This document shows positions 1 through 13,000 of a stretch of DNA of 64,000 bases, piece after piece. Made by a program: the position numbers and the translations under genes. How positions within the stretch are numbered: position 1 is the stretch's first letter; each line of letters opens with the position of its first letter. Source of the stretch: Diogma glabrata (taxonomy: Eukaryota > Arthropoda > Insecta > Diptera > Cylindrotomidae). The notes beneath the pieces were generated by a model that saw nothing but the letters and a program-made list of their open reading frames with translations, was not told the origin of the DNA and did no database searches. The DNA lies in the NCBI GenBank assembly GCA_963693315.1, contig OY856188.1, positions 98,058,915 through 98,122,914 on the forward strand, written 5' to 3'.

Positions 1-180
1 CACACTTGACGATTTTTTGGACACACTTCCGGTACAGTTATCGAACCCACCGTCCTTTCGGCTCTTTTCATTGAGTAAATCTATTTTGGAAAAAAATTTT
101 TGAAATCCGTTCAGCGGTTTTCTAGATTTCGTCGGTTGTGACGGCCGGCCGGCAGACAGACCTACATTTTTTTTTGTGCT
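1..180. repeat. Possible degraded transposon-derived tail
   Basis: A locally GC-richer stretch in AT-rich surroundings. It contains a phrase ending AAATCCGTTCAGCGGTTTTC followed by a GACGGCCGGCCGGCAGACAGAC run. Phrases of this kind are common in arthropod non-autonomous DNA elements, but I see no terminal repeat or target duplication, and the left side is cut by the window edge. The assignment is an inference from style only. Confidence 0.25.
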
Positions 181-356
181 TTTTTAGAGTGGGGGTAAGA
201 ATTTCACTTTTGGCTCATGAAACATAGGTTTTTTCAAAACTGAAGTAATAAAAGGAAATGAAATAAAAAAAATGTTAACCAAAAAATTATAATAATAACA
301 AAACAACTTAACTTAAATGTATTGTTGCAGATGCAGCTGAAGCATTATTCATAATT

Positions 357-566
357 TCATTTACCATTCGTCTGCTTGCTCTCTTCACCCACTTTATAGA
401 AATGTGCAAAAAAAAATTCACAACCTATGTTTGTTATAGTACTACGCACCATGACTGATGATGTATCTGGTTGCGGATTACTAAACTCTTTTCTTACAGT
501 CCAGATATCCTCGCTATAATCTTGTTTTACAGTAACCGAAGATGATGCAACTACTTTATAATCCAT
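357..566 (-). CDS. Unrecognised 69-residue reading frame
   Basis: An ATG-to-TGA frame whose composition looks more protein-like than the Phe/Ile/Lys/Asn-rich chance frames around it. It is serine, valine, threonine and acidic rich and begins MDYKVVASSS. I recognise no family, signal peptide or membrane segment. It has no paired exon that I can identify and lies in AT-rich DNA without recognisable mobile-element sequence. It could be an exon, a fragment of an old retrocopy, or chance. No function is assigned. Confidence 0.2.
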   Translation of the reverse strand: MDYKVVASSSVTVKQDYSEDIWTVRKEFSNPQPDTSSVMVRSTITNIGCEFFFAHFYKVGEESKQTNGK

Positions 567-1251
567 GGCCTTTTAATCCAGAAACAAGTACTAAATTCTT
601 TTTGTTAAAATGTATGGCATTGATAAATGAAAATGGCAATACCTAAAATTACTTTTCGCTTAACATTGTTGTATTGTATATTTTCCTTGTCAAGTTTTCA
701 CTAATTATTTGTTATTAGTAATTTTTCACCAATTTACACCAATCCTTTTATTTTTCAACAAAACTGCATCGAAAAAAAATTGAAATAAAAATTTTTCACA
801 CAAATTTAAATAATTTATATTCCACTATCGTTAGTAATACATATTTATTTTGTTTTTACATATAAGAATCTCATTTCAAACTTAACACAAAAGAAATTCC
901 CATTCTTAATAATTTTTTTTCTCATTTGTCAATTTCCTGTCTTTTAGTTTTTAATCAAATAACATTATCATTTATAACTAATGATGTTTTGTAAAAACGT
1001 TTTTGCAAAAAAACAAATTAATATAATATTATCAAAAATGCAATGCCCGAAAATGAATTTTAAATCAAAAACATTATCATTTGTATTTCACGATTCTTAT
1101 CAAAAAATACATGATTATCCAAAAAACAGGTGTTCGTTCCGATACAAAACTCAAAACTTAATTATTTGATTCTGAAAATGTGGCTTTACACATCAAATTT
1201 ATTTTTTTTGTTTTCATTTATCTCAGTTGTTGTGATTAAGCGTTCTCATTC
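567..1251. other. AT-rich stretch, nothing recognised
   Basis: Mostly A/T homopolymer-rich sequence. A 62-codon plus-strand frame at 981-1169 has the low-complexity Lys/Phe/Asn composition expected by chance. I see no repeat family, RNA gene or motif that I can support. Confidence 0.5.
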
Positions 1252-1672
1252 TAGCAAATAAATATTAACCCATACACGAAAATCTACCGTATGCAAACAA
1301 AAAAACGAATGAAACAGACAGAGAAAAATCACTTACATAAACAATCTCATACTATCATATCTAAACATAGGGTCCTTCATAATTTAACCGATGATTAATA
1401 TTGTAAAAATATCGTCGATTGCCATATTCAGATCACCCAACATCAACGCATCTGCGCAGATCAACTTACTTTATTTTGTTTTAATTTTAAAACAAGAAAA
1501 AAAAAGATAATTGTTTCGCATTAAAAAAACAATTGATTATACATCGAAATATAAGAACAGTTAAATGTTTTAAAATAGAAAATATGCATTAGAGTGAAAC
1601 GCCATAAATAGACAGATATTATTAATGAAATCAATCTGATAGTACAAAACAAATTTTTTAGTCGTTACGAAT
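1252..1672 (+). repeat. Dispersed repeat family A, copy 1
   Basis: First of five related ~420-500 bp non-coding segments, all on the plus strand. Shared blocks in order are: AATATTAACCCATACA near the start; GAAACAGACAGAGAAAAAT; a GGTCCTTCA block followed by a TTAATATTG block; GCATCTGCGCAG followed by ATCAACTTACTTTATTTT; AAAACAAGAAAAA; CAATTGATTATACATCGAAA; a GTGAAACGCCATAAA block; and AGACAGATATTATT. It has no long open frame. This copy diverges before the distal CTGTCTGTTT block seen in the others. Confidence 0.75.
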
Positions 1673-3521
1673 TCTGAAATAAGTTTGTGAGAAATTCTGA
1701 GGTAGAGTTACTTACACATAATATGATACTTGGTAAAAACATCCATTTTCTTAAAGGCCTCACAGAAAAACGAATGAAATTTTTTTTTTGTGAGCATTTT
1801 GGTGTGAAAAAGTGTGTCACAACTTTTATGCACCTTTCAAGTTTCAGGCTTATAAGATTTATATTTACGAGAAAGTCAATATAAGGGAAGAAATATGTCG
1901 TACTCTCACCAATAGATATCAATTAATATCAATTCAACAGACAAAATTCTAATGACAGATTAAACAAACTTTTCGTAAGTTTTAATATATCAGTATATAT
2001 ACAGTATATGCAGTATATATCAGTATATGCAATATGCACCACAAACATTAAATAAAATTCAAAATTCTAATTATTTTAACATATTTCTCACAAAACAATT
2101 TCATAAATAAAAATAAATTTAACAACAAACTGTAAATGGTTTTACATTTTTATTTTCTTATTCACAACAAACTCCAATTTTCTTGAAAAACAAGAATAAT
2201 TTCTTCTAGATATACCTAATCTCAAAGAAAAATTAAATAATTTATTTTTCTATTTTCATACAATCAAACCGTACAAAAAAAAATGACGTATAAAAAAATT
2301 ATTATTATATTTTAGTTTTATGCATAAGATGACATCATTTTTTTTTTATAAAAGATAAAATAGTTATGTCTTAAAAATGAAAACAAAAAAATAAGAAAAG
2401 AAATTATAGCAAAGTTAAAAAAAAAAATGCTATTTTTATCGGAATATTTTTTTATTAAAATGCAAAGTGAAACTATTTTGTTTGTATTGTGCAAATTTTT
2501 ATTAAACCATTTTTTTTAATTTATGAATTTTATTAATTTTTCAATTATGTTGGATTGAGAACGATTGAGCATATTTACAGTCATTTTTATTTGAACGAGG
2601 TTGTTTGGTGACATGTTGTTATTATATTCCATTAATTTTGTTTCTTTTTAGATCGGATATTTGAATTTGTTCTAAATATTTTAATTTTCATTTTCAAAAT
2701 TGAAAAGTCATGTCATGAAAAAAAAATCAAAAAATTGTTTTTTAAGTGATGATGAGGCGTAACTTATATTTATGTTATTTTTTTTTAAATTTTATTTAAT
2801 GCTCTAGGGAAGCTTTAAATAAATGACTACAAAGATAACCGATGCATAAAAATATTTCAATAATTTTTTTAATGAATATTATTCTTAATTATAAACTTAC
2901 GGTTATAATTCCAATAAGAATAAATATAACGTCGGTGTTTCAAGCAACTCTAATACACATATTACTCCACCTCTTATAAAACAAACATAAAATATAATAT
3001 ATCTTAAATTTTCCTTTTAAAAAGTTTAACTTTTTCCTGTAATCATTTGTTGGCTGTTAAGTACATACAACAATTTTTCTTGATTGATGACAAAACAAAA
3101 TAAAAACTATTTTCATGAGATAAATTGATGAATTGGAATTTTGATTAAAACTCAGATTCTTAAATTAATATCGTTTTGTTTTTTTGTTTAATTGAATTTA
3201 AGGAATTTACATTTCTTTTCTTTTTGCTTTTAATTAATGATAAAAGCACCATTTTATTTTTGTGTATATATGTGTATAAACTAAAAGTTGTTAATTAAAA
3301 TTAAGTTTTTATAGTGAATTGAGGAAGTTGAATATGGATGAAAAAAAAATAAATTTTTTGTTTGTTTGTTTTTAAATTGGACTGTAATTAAGATGAGGCT
3401 TTGGAAATTTCAGTTAATTGGCATACTATCACATTGGTTGATATTGTTTTATAATTTGTTGTATTGTTTAACGATTTGTTGGTTTGTCAAAATATTTTTG
3501 TTTAAAATAAATAAACGACCT
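1673..3521. other. AT-rich stretch with a short tandem repeat
   Basis: About 1.85 kb without a supportable gene. Overlapping short frames at 1665-1922 (minus) and 1687-1884 (plus) look like chance. A short imperfect tandem array of CAGTATAT-type units lies at about 1988-2035. The rest is homopolymer-rich AT sequence. Confidence 0.5.
1988..2035. repeat. Short tandem repeat, CAGTATAT-type
   Basis: Several imperfect copies of CAGTATAT(AT/GC) follow one another. It is a simple microsatellite-like array with no sign of function. Confidence 0.6.
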
Positions 3522-3532
3522 AGATTAATATT

Positions 3533-4582
3533 TTTTTTCTAACGGCGTTCATGCTCCATATAGGAGCGTTGCCAAGCTAATCAGCTTCGAATATTCACCA
3601 CGGTCATTCGCCACAGCGACATAATTACCATGGCAACCGATTTTTTTAAGGTCGTTTATAACGTCCGTCTCCAATTGCAGTCGTGGTCTACCTCGCGGTC
3701 GCCCACTCCCTGGGGTACTAACATACATTTTTCTAATCATTACAGACTGTGAATCAGCTCGTAGAACATGCCCAAACCAAGCAATCCTATTAGAACGGAT
3801 ACAACCTACTATATCAGGACCCTCAAGAAGGTCTCTGATATCAAATATATATCGGTTTCTATACTCTCAATTGTCTGTCTTAAGTGGACCAAGAATGTAG
3901 CGTAGGATCCTACGCTCAAATACAGATAAATGCGATTCGTCATTTTGTGTTAGGGTCCGCGTTTGTTTCCCATACATCACAACTGGTCTAATCAATGTCT
4001 TGTAGTGAGCTTGGTGTTAGTTGATACATACGGAGATTCAAGAAGAGGTTTAATTGGGAAGTTCGATTACCTGCAGCGATTTGAGCTTTTATATCTGTAA
4101 GTATGCTGTTGTTTAAGTCAAGCATTGATCCCAAATTTTTAAAAGATTCAACTTCCTCAATTTGTTCATCGCCGCACATCAAATCTTTCTTCTCAGCCTC
4201 TCTTGAAACATTCATATGTTTGGTTTTATTGTAGTTAATTTGAAGAACAATTTTTCTAGCACCACTATCAAGCGACTTGAAAGTCTCACTCATAACAGCT
4301 TCACTTCGGCCGAGGATGATAACATCATCAGCGTATGCAATCATCTGTACTGAGTTTATCGACATGATATTGTTATTAGTTGGTAGTTTCTTTTGACGGC
4401 ACACATAATCCAAAGCTAAATTAAAAAGTATAGGAGAGATAGCATCACCTTGTCTTAACCCGGAGTCGAATTTAAAAAACTTTGATATTTCGTTCTCTAC
4501 TCGTACACAGCATTGAGAGTTCTGTACTTTCATTTTGCATAGTGATACCAGTTTACCAGGAATTCCCATTGACGCCAGAGCC
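3533..4582 (-). mobile_element. 5'-truncated RTE-type LINE, copy 1
   Basis: A minus-strand LINE fragment, near-identical by eye to the 3' third of the larger copy at 19.6-22.9 kb. Its poly-A tail appears as a short T run at 3533-3538. Both ends are defined by an 11-bp direct repeat, AGATTAATATT, at 3522-3532 and 4583-4593. This fits target-primed reverse transcription, in which LINE copies are truncated at the 5' end. Homology to the other copy stops exactly where the right duplication starts. The insert is 1,050 bp and contains the second half of the reverse transcriptase and the C-terminal tail. Confidence 0.9.
3549..4582 (-). pseudogene. RTE reverse transcriptase C-terminal half (truncated)
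   Basis: The first segment (3988-4582) encodes reverse-transcriptase block GLRQGDAISPILFN and the catalytic YADD motif (AYADDVIILG), so the active-site aspartates remain. The frame then shifts near 3990-4060. The far C-terminal piece at 3549-3740 carries the basic GRPRGRPRL tail typical of this LINE group. A frame extends upstream to an ATG at 4630-4632, but about the first 17 residues lie outside the insertion and are flanking DNA. With no endonuclease and no N-terminal RT it cannot move on its own. The family is an RTE-like LINE, judged from motif order and C-terminus rather than a computed tree. Confidence 0.85.
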
Positions 4583-4682
4583 AGATTAATATTATTGTCA
4601 TTAAAAATTGCAACGGGTACATCAAAGTGCAAGTAACATTCACCTTTTTGCTGAACCTAGGTTATTGACTTTTTTTAGATAA

Positions 4683-5280
4683 TTTTTTATGTAGACAAAG
4701 ATGATATAGACAAAATGCTATTTTTTTAAAGTGTATTTTGTCTAAAAATCTATTAGCAACTTCAAAATTCGGGCTACCAGTTTAGTATTTCCATCAAACT
4801 TTATTGGTTAAAATTTTGTTCGAAAAAAAAATAGAAAAATTAGAATTTTTGGTCGGACTGAAAATCTTTAAAATTAAATATCTCAAGAAGACAAAAAACG
4901 CCTCAATGTAAATTTGATGTGTTTTGGAGTAAAAATAGAACTATTTTTTTTAAAACAAAAATTTAAATTCAATTGTACTTCGACCCTAGCGCCATATTTA
5001 AAAATTTTTTTACATATTTTAATCTTAAAATTAATTACAAAAAACTTTAATTAATTTTATTTTTCAAAAGATTAATCACATATCAAACCAAAAAAAGTTT
5101 GTTGAAATTGGTATCGCTTTTCTTGAGCATTTTAATTTCAAAGTTACCTCGGTTTGAGAAAATTTTTATTTTTCATGTTCGTGTTCATGTTTATGTTTTC
5201 ATTTTGCATGTGCATGCTCAAACTATCAACTTTAAAAAAGTTCTAAAATAAGTGGTAATTTTATTTGGTCCATTTGGCTC
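4683..5280 (+). repeat. Partial copy of long-inverted-repeat element (family B)
   Basis: Shares a series of blocks with the element at 28829-30015. These are a CTGAAAATCTTTAAAATTAA-like block with ATCTCAAGAA, TTCGACCCTAGCGCCAT, a GAAATTGGTATCGC block (GAAATCGGTATAGC there), TTTAATTTCAAAGTTAC, and GCATGCTCAAACTA near the end. It matches the internal region and right arm in the same orientation. The left arm is missing, so this is a truncated or decayed non-autonomous copy. It has no coding potential. Confidence 0.7.
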
Positions 5281-6579
5281 AAACAGCAATAATTGTATTA
5301 TCATCTGTTTTGGATTGATATGAATTGAAAAATAAATAATTTGTTACCAGATTAAAAATTGCTGCTGTCTTATCAATTCATTTTCAATGTGTATAACAGA
5401 GAAAATGTTGGTTCATTTCTTAGTCATAAAAACGGTAAATGCAAAAGTTTAATTGGTCGAATTCGGTTAACAATTATTATGTAATATAGATCTACATACG
5501 TTTCAAAATTGAGCGTTTTCATAATTGAGTATTTTAAATAGTTGCTCGATTATATATAAAGTAAATACGGAGCAAGATTCTACTCTACACTTAAAAAATT
5601 TTAGCAGTCTAATCTAAAATGTGTGAAACGATTTATACATGAAAATAATATTTTTACATAAATTTTAATCACAAGACATAACTTAAATCATAAACAAAAA
5701 AACTTATTAAAAGCTGTTTCCAGATCCTGTGAAAAATTTAAAACGAATCTCAGGTATCACAGTTTTCAAATAGTAGCAATAATATTTTTCTACCAATTAT
5801 TATTGAGAACTTGAAAGCACGCATCTGTTCATTTAAGGAGTTTGTTGAATTATCAAGCTTACTAAAATAACTGATTTAATTTACATCATTAGTAAATCCA
5901 ACTGAATATGCAATGAAAACTGTTGCGACTTCTCTGCAATTTGTTACTCTTTGTTTGAAGGTCTGTGTCTATGAGAAAGAATATTATGGTACCGACTGAA
6001 TCGTATAACATTTTCACTTTGTTTACGGAAATGTAACGTTGGTGTAATGTTACAGATGCTAATAGTTTTTTCAGTGCCATAACGGATAAAACCGGGGTCA
6101 GAGTATTATGTGTGTATGATAAAACACGAACTACTTGTTTGTTCTTTCATTCGTTTAACGGCCTATTGTTGCATCTGGTGCTTGTCACTAAGTGCAACTC
6201 CTCGTTGTTGACCTTCGTTAACTGAAATTTCTTTTAGACTTAGTATTGAGGGCGAAATACCAAACAGGTTGGGTTTGAGGTTAACACCTGACTAACCCCC
6301 CCTCCCCCCCTTTATATTCCCTCTATTTTCTAACTTTTCTAACTTAACCCTGTACTTTCTAACTTTAAAAATATATTTCTAATTTTTACAATTCACAGTT
6401 TATTTATTTGTAGTGATTCAACTGGATCAAGAGAGAAAAATAATATATTAACTTAATATACAGTCTAATTAAATAATAAATGTTATATGTCGTATATTTT
6501 CTTGTGCTAATTATTTTTTGTGTTACATGAAAGTGTTGTATAACATGTTTTGACCATAATTAAGTTCAGTCAGTTCAGA
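5281..6579. other. Unassigned stretch with a poly-C tract
   Basis: AT-rich with less AT-biased patches at 5890-6300. A 63-residue minus frame at 5889-6080 (MALKKLLASV start) has fairly normal composition but matches nothing I recognise. It lies just downstream of the Gypsy remnant on the same strand, so it could be decayed element sequence. A C-rich tract (CCCCCCCTCCCCCCC-like) sits at about 6295-6311. No gene is supported. Confidence 0.4.
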
Positions 6580-7900
6580 TACTTTAATCTTCTCGAATGG
6601 CTCTATGAATTCCAAGTAGTATTAATGGTAAATATGCCCACTAGTGCGAAGTGTTAGCAATAGCTTTTGCTAATGATACGATACCATTGCTAATTGGGTG
6701 ATTTATGGAAGTCCAAAGTCAGTTTTAATATGAATGTTAGGAATACAAAACTCTGATCAGTTGTTGAACTGGGGTATCCCAAAACAAGGAATATATTCAA
6801 AGACCAGCATTTAAACCATGGTTTAAGTATACATATTTTTCATTGGATATCCTTCAAGCAATAGAGTAAAATGGTCATTAGTCGTAAGAATATATTTATT
6901 TTCGTTAGACGGGGGAGAGGGCCCATGTGGATATGATGGTTAATATGATATCCATGGGAATATGATCTCCATGTCAATATGATCAAATCAATCTTTTGGT
7001 AATTCGAAAGTATTAGAAAGAAATTGACAGTTAATAAAAAATTAAGCCCAATATGCGGTATCGATATTCAAATTTGGTCAAAAGAGCTTAGACGCAATTA
7101 TTTTCCTCGTAATTCACTTCCTCGGAAAAGACAATAAGTGTTAAGTATATACAATATAGATTTTTCATTGACTCCAGAATAAATGACAGTTTAACTAGCA
7201 AGACTGTGTGAAAATGGATAGGGCGAGAATTTCTGATAGTTTTGGGATAAAACGATTGTAAAAATTCACCATACCCAAAAACCTTTAAATCTGCTTGAGG
7301 CTAGTTGATTATGGAAAGTTTTTATATGCGGTTACTTTACAGTCAGATGGTTAGTTTTCGTTGTGATTTATTTTAAGACTGAAAAATTCGATTTCAGGGA
7401 CATCAGAGATGCATTTAAGGTTTTTTGATTAAAATAACGAGTGAAATCCTCTGAAACAGCAGTCTATAATGCTAGTCGTTTACAGTCTATTTCTTACTGG
7501 CAACCAATATATCATCGATGTAGACGAATTAAAAGTCAATCACTTCATTCATGAACCATTGAAATGTTTGAGCGGCAATTGCATAGTACTCAAACAGACC
7601 GAAAAATATGTGGTATAGTAGCGGTTTTATATACGCTTACAGGAACAAAGAGTATTTGATTGTTCTATGCCCAGATTGAACTATGCCCATATTCAAAAAT
7701 ACCTTGCAACCGTGATGAATCATGGAAAAATTCTGCAGAACATTATACCGATCAGATATAGTTGCAGTATTCAGATGCCGATAATCACCACATGTTCTCC
7801 AATTGTTTCTATTTTTTTCCCGGCACTAGATAAAGAGGTGAAGAGACATGAGAATTGGATGCTCTACAAATTACCAATTTTTACCATTTATACAAATTCC
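6580..7900 (-). pseudogene. Ty3/Gypsy pol remnant: RT and integrase
   Basis: Read on the minus strand in interrupted frames, the order is RT then integrase, as in Ty3/Gypsy elements. At about 7810-7750 is the RT block NNWRTCGDYRHLN. At about 7600-7480 is QTFQWFMNEV followed by catalytic FVYIDDILVASK, with the YIDD motif intact. At about 7310-7230 is the post-RT block RFLGMVNFYNRFIPKLSEI. At about 6900-6740 is integrase-like sequence with TNDHFTLLLEGYPMKNM and later FGIPQ. RNase H is largely unreadable between them. Many in-frame stops and frameshifts mark an old, inactive copy. No LTRs were recognised. Confidence 0.8.
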
Positions 7901-7959
7901 ATCTTAGCTGTACTATTTTTAGATGGATGTGATCTACGACGTTTGTAAAATGGATGAGT

Positions 7960-10012
7960 TCTGTCTGGAAGCTGCCTAATCTGGATATCAGTAGTGATAA
8001 GAAATTTAACTTTTTATGTGTTGAATTTCAAAGCGAAGAGTACGCCCTCTTTTTGTGTTTTATATATAGGAGCCCAACTCTACTAATGGACGATACCCAA
8101 CAGGAGTTTGACGCCTTATCAGACTCCATATAAACAATTCTAGATATGTCTACATATGTCTAGATTTGTCTAAAGCCAAAATAGTCAAAGCCGGTGATTT
8201 TAATTTTCAAAATGACTCATGGCTCCCCCATTCTGCTCCCTGAAACCGTGAAGATGAATCCTTCGAACTGTTTGCAGATCTTAACCTACTCACTCAGCTC
8301 GATAAACCAACTCGCATTCCTGACATTAGCAGTCATACTTCTGATCTTTTAAATCTATTTCTTTCTACTCGCCCCGATAAATACAGAATATTGGTCAGGC
8401 CGCCTATTGGCTCAGTTGATCACTGCCTGGTGAGGACAGAACTCAAAACAAATATAGCTGCAATGGACAATACTCGGCTAGAGTATCTGATCAGCTATGG
8501 AACGCTTCATTCCAACATCCATTCAGAAACCGAAGCCCGCAAAAAACTAATAATTTAATCAAACCTGCTGGTAAGCAATTAACTCCAACATAGTACTCAC
8601 GTACAATTCCAACAAATTCTTGCTGCTAACAATCGTGAACTTCTGATAGTTGCCAGTAGAAGCGCTAAAAATGCCATAAACAATGCAAACGATTAAACCA
8701 TCTGAAAGCCCGGGACAAAATTAGACAAATCGTGAACTGTAATAACAACCCCAAAGCTTTTTGGTCATTTTCTGGCTTGGTCCAAAGAAATCATCAATAT
8801 AAAAAAGAATCACAAGTTCCTCCTCTCAAATCACGCAATATATTTCACTCCAAAGCTAAACTTCGCACTTTGCAACCGGTTTACAACTGCCAGCTGCTAA
8901 TCAGTTGCCACCTTCCCTCTCAATAGGCAAACGCTCTATGAAACATGTCTTTTCCTGCGGCCGAGTTGTATCAAAGATTCTTAAAGATCTAAATGTGAAT
9001 CAATCAGTGGGTCCAAATGGTATACCATCCATCGTACTTGACTAAACCGTTATGGAGACAATTCCTCCTTTCAATATTAACTTGCACTTTTCCTACATCC
9101 TGGAAAAACGCCATTGTCCAACCAATTCCAAAAAAGAAATAAAAGCGATTCTTAAAACTATAGGCGGATTGCTATAGTCTCCATACTCTCTAAAGTAACG
9201 GAGTCAATAATAAATTTTCATCTAATGCACTACTTGGAGGACTGCAATTTACTGTCAGATCGCTAATATGGATTTCGAAGAGGCAAATCTGTTAGTGATT
9301 TAATGATGTATTTGACTGAGTTATGGAACCGTAATATTGTAAATAAAGGTGAAACGCAAATAGTCACTTTAGATATCTCTAAAGCCTTTGACCGTGTTTG
9401 CAGAAGATATTGTTTGTTAAACTGATGGAACTGGGCATTGCTAGCTCTCGCTTAAATCTCAGTTGCTTCAAAATGAGCAATAAATCATCTAGTCACATTA
9501 TATAGAATTCAAAATCGAGCATGCAAATTAATCGATGATTTTAATATAACAAACTCTTTGGATTCCCTCAATCATAGATGCAATATAAGAGTGATTGTGT
9601 ATTTTATAAATACCTCTGTGTATTTTATAAATACCATTATGGTAAGTGTTCAGCTGAGATAAAAGCGGTAATGGCTTCACAAGGTCAGTTCTCGCAAACT
9701 GAGCAATATGACCCGTCTTTTTTCCCATGAACAACTTCTTTATAAAATACTCTAAAATCCATTGTTCTGCCGCATAGTTACAAACTTCAAAAATTTAATC
9801 TTAACATAAAAAAACTAACTCTCTCACAATAAAAGTAAATACACTAACCCTTTACACGTTTTCTTCTCTTTCCTCTACAATCCCTTTGCATTTCGTGCTC
9901 CTTCACTTTCCACTCCTCTCCTCCAAAATGTTGTGCCTGAATTAAATATTAAATTTTTTACTGTGAATAATGGATAAATGTTATCTAAATAAAATTAATT
10001 TAAAAAAAAAAA
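7960..10012 (+). mobile_element. CR1-like LINE, internally deleted, with poly-A end
   Basis: A plus-strand non-LTR retrotransposon remnant running from inside the endonuclease domain to an A run at 10003-10012. The domain order endonuclease, RT, C-terminal domain and A-rich tail fits the CR1/Jockey group. It abuts the oppositely oriented Gypsy remnant at about 7.95 kb. No target duplication was found, and the true 5' end is missing. Confidence 0.8.
7970..9830 (+). pseudogene. CR1-like LINE endonuclease/RT polyprotein remnant
   Basis: Read across interrupted frames. The endonuclease part at about 8010-8450 includes a LFLCFIYRSP block, GDFNFQNDSW, and IGSVDHCLVRTEL (the Asp-His of the fold). 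A linker at 8600-8900 has ELLIVASRSAKNAINN. RT begins near 9150 with a degraded IAIVSILSKVTESIINF block, then YGFRRGK and LDISKAFDRV at about 9365-9395. Sequence then jumps to the C-terminal NRACKLIDDFNITNSLDSLNHR at about 9510-9580. That skips the RT palm segment, so no YADD box is present. Many stops confirm it is dead. CR1 versus Jockey assignment is by motif style. Confidence 0.8.
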
Positions 10013-13000
10013 TTGTGATGATGTATTGGTGGTTCGACAAATTAATTTTCTCATATAGTTTTTTTACTACAAAATCTATTTACTTTTTTTCTACGTTCTA
10101 ACAGATACTGGAGTACGAATGCTTTTTTTTTCTTCTGAATACAAAAAATGATGGCACATGTGACCTTAGTTCCATTTTCCCTCCGTTTTTTGTCTAAAAA
10201 TCTTATAAAATTTTATTTACTTTTTGTAATCTAACTGGATATATGTACATAAATTAATTTCAAATTTGTTTCGCTAAAAGTTTGTAATTAGAAATACGTC
10301 AATAATTTTTTTGCGGTTAAAAATTACGGTTTAGTTAAATGTTATTTATGCAACATTTTTTTCGTATAAGGCTGAACAAAAAAATTAATTTGTTATATAC
10401 AATTGAATGTCGTTCAATTTTTTTATTTGTAATGTAATGATCTGGAACAATATAATGAAAAAAATTATAATTTTTCAATTAAAAATTAAAATAAAATGTT
10501 TTGATATTTAGCTAAAACTTGCAAAATTGAAATTCCTACACATTTGTATATATATATTAGAGAATATATGCAACCCGGAAATATATTGTAACATAATTCC
10601 TCATTCTTGACGCAACAAATTTCTCAATTTCAAATTCAAGTCAGATACGAAAACAATTTATTGTTCACAAATCGAGCATCAACTGGTCAATTTTTACGCA
10701 AATATGATCTTTAATTTTTCAACAATAAATTAAAAAACTTACCTGACTTACATATGTAAACATGCTAAATAAATAATATTATTTTTTGGTTTTGTTAATA
10801 AAATATTTATTTTTTTAAACCATCATCGCACATTTATTGTATTGTTTGTAAAACTTTTTTTATTGTTATATTGTCTAATGTCATATGTGTGATATTGTAT
10901 ATTTCTGCAAATAATATATTATTAAACAACAATAAAATAACTTATTTTTATTGTTATGTACATTTCACCTGCTGCTATACACATTGCATTCAGTATGTAA
11001 TCTTCAGATTCGTTTGATTTATTGGTTTAAAAATAATTTTAAAATTTTTTGTAAACAAATAATAATTGTTGGCTTCTTATTCTTATCTTTATGTGATGGT
11101 ATAATGATATCAGTAAAGTGTAGGTAGAAATATAATAAAAATTATTGTTATCATTTTATAAAAACAAATGACATGTGAAACGGCAAACTTGTGAAAAATT
11201 AGGTAATTCTTGGTTAATTTTGGATAAACTATTGATGTTTTCTTGTCATACGAATTAATGTGAGGTTTCACATACCACTTGCAATAGCAGTAAGGCATTA
11301 CTAACTAGCAGTAAGGTATTACACAACCAAGCGCCATAGTCTGTGCTAGAGGCCCTGCAGGTTGAAACTATTAACAAAACGAAAACATTCACTAAATATT
11401 AGAGCATTTCCAGACTCCAAAATGCTGTGCCATTTGTTGACATTCTCGCTTAAATTCAAGCTTTTATTTCATTTTCTAAAGATCATCGAACAAAAAATAC
11501 AACTAGGAGCACGATAAAAAACAAAAACAACAATAAAGTTCCCACGAATATAATAATAAATATTCATTTTAACCTTAAATTATAAAAACAAACAAAATAT
11601 TTCAACTAACTAAATGCAGAAATAATAATAATATTAACAACAAAAACTGTAATGTTTATCGCGCTTCAATAACAATTTTTTTATTTATATTTTAAAATTC
11701 AACAAAATGCCACGCGTATGTTTTATTTATTTATATACTTTTTCTCGAATAATTTAACCCCAAGTGAGTGTAACATGAATAAAATATATTCCATATATTT
11801 CCACAGACACTTTAAACAATTAACAATATCTTACGTTTTTCTTTTATTATTGTTATTATTAGTGTTATTATTGTAGCTCGTACGAGTAACTTATATATTT
11901 TTTTTTTCTTTTCTTTTGTTAAATAAACAAAATATTGACATAAAGATACACACAAGTAGTTGTTATTTTTAATAAACTCTTTAAATTTTTATTTTATTTT
12001 AAATTTTAAAGAAAAAAGGTTCCGCCGTCACATAATTTTGTATAAATAAAAGAAAAATGGAAATAAATTCTGAAAATATTATTTAAAAAAAAATTATAAT
12101 AAAGAAACAAACTGAGACATCTTACCAATTCTTAGTTTTTTTGTGTTAATTTTCTCACACGATGATTAAAAGTTATGATGAAGAAGGAAAAATAAATTAT
12201 TGAAGTTTTTCGTCTTGGTGTTAAGAGATTTTGTGTGGATAAAGATAATTGAAATATTGTTTTAGTGGCAGTTTGATTATTTATTATTGGTTCATTGCCA
12301 CCTTCCATGCGGTTATCTTTAGTTTTTTATTTGAATAATTATTAAGCCCAACAAATTGATTGAGTTATTTTGTTTATTTCACAAAATAATTAGTTTTAAA
12401 TGTTTGCAAAAATTTATGAGAATAAAATAAGCAGCTTTTGTATTTACTCTGCAATTAAGTAATCATAACATTGGGATTTTGTAGCTAGTGTTCTCCAATG
12501 TTGAAAGAAGATAGTTTTTCTATTCGCAAACCATAACTCTATCTGTTTTATCATACTATTAGCCTAAAAATTACATCTTTGGTTTAAATGCTTTTTTCCT
12601 AGATTTATAACAAATTCACTTTTAACAATGATAAAAAACACTGTAATTCCATTGAAGTAAGCAAGAAGTTTCTTTTTGTTGTAAATGTCTTATTGTAACA
12701 ATAAAAATGTAGGAGATATGACATGAAGTAGTATTCACACTTAAAAATATTTCAATTAATTAAGAATAATAATTAATTAGTAATTTGATCTGTTCTAGCA
12801 AAATGTTTGTGTAGGATGTGTTTGTGATTCCACTTAATTCACTGATAAAAATATTTAGTAACTACTATTAATTTCCTCAACAAGGTCTCTCTAAACAAAT
12901 CTGAAAACCTAGTATGCCAGATTACCTTTAATCTATTATTGTTTTTTATCTACACCGGATCGCCTGTTGGCCTAATGGCGCCCAACTGACCGAACATTTA

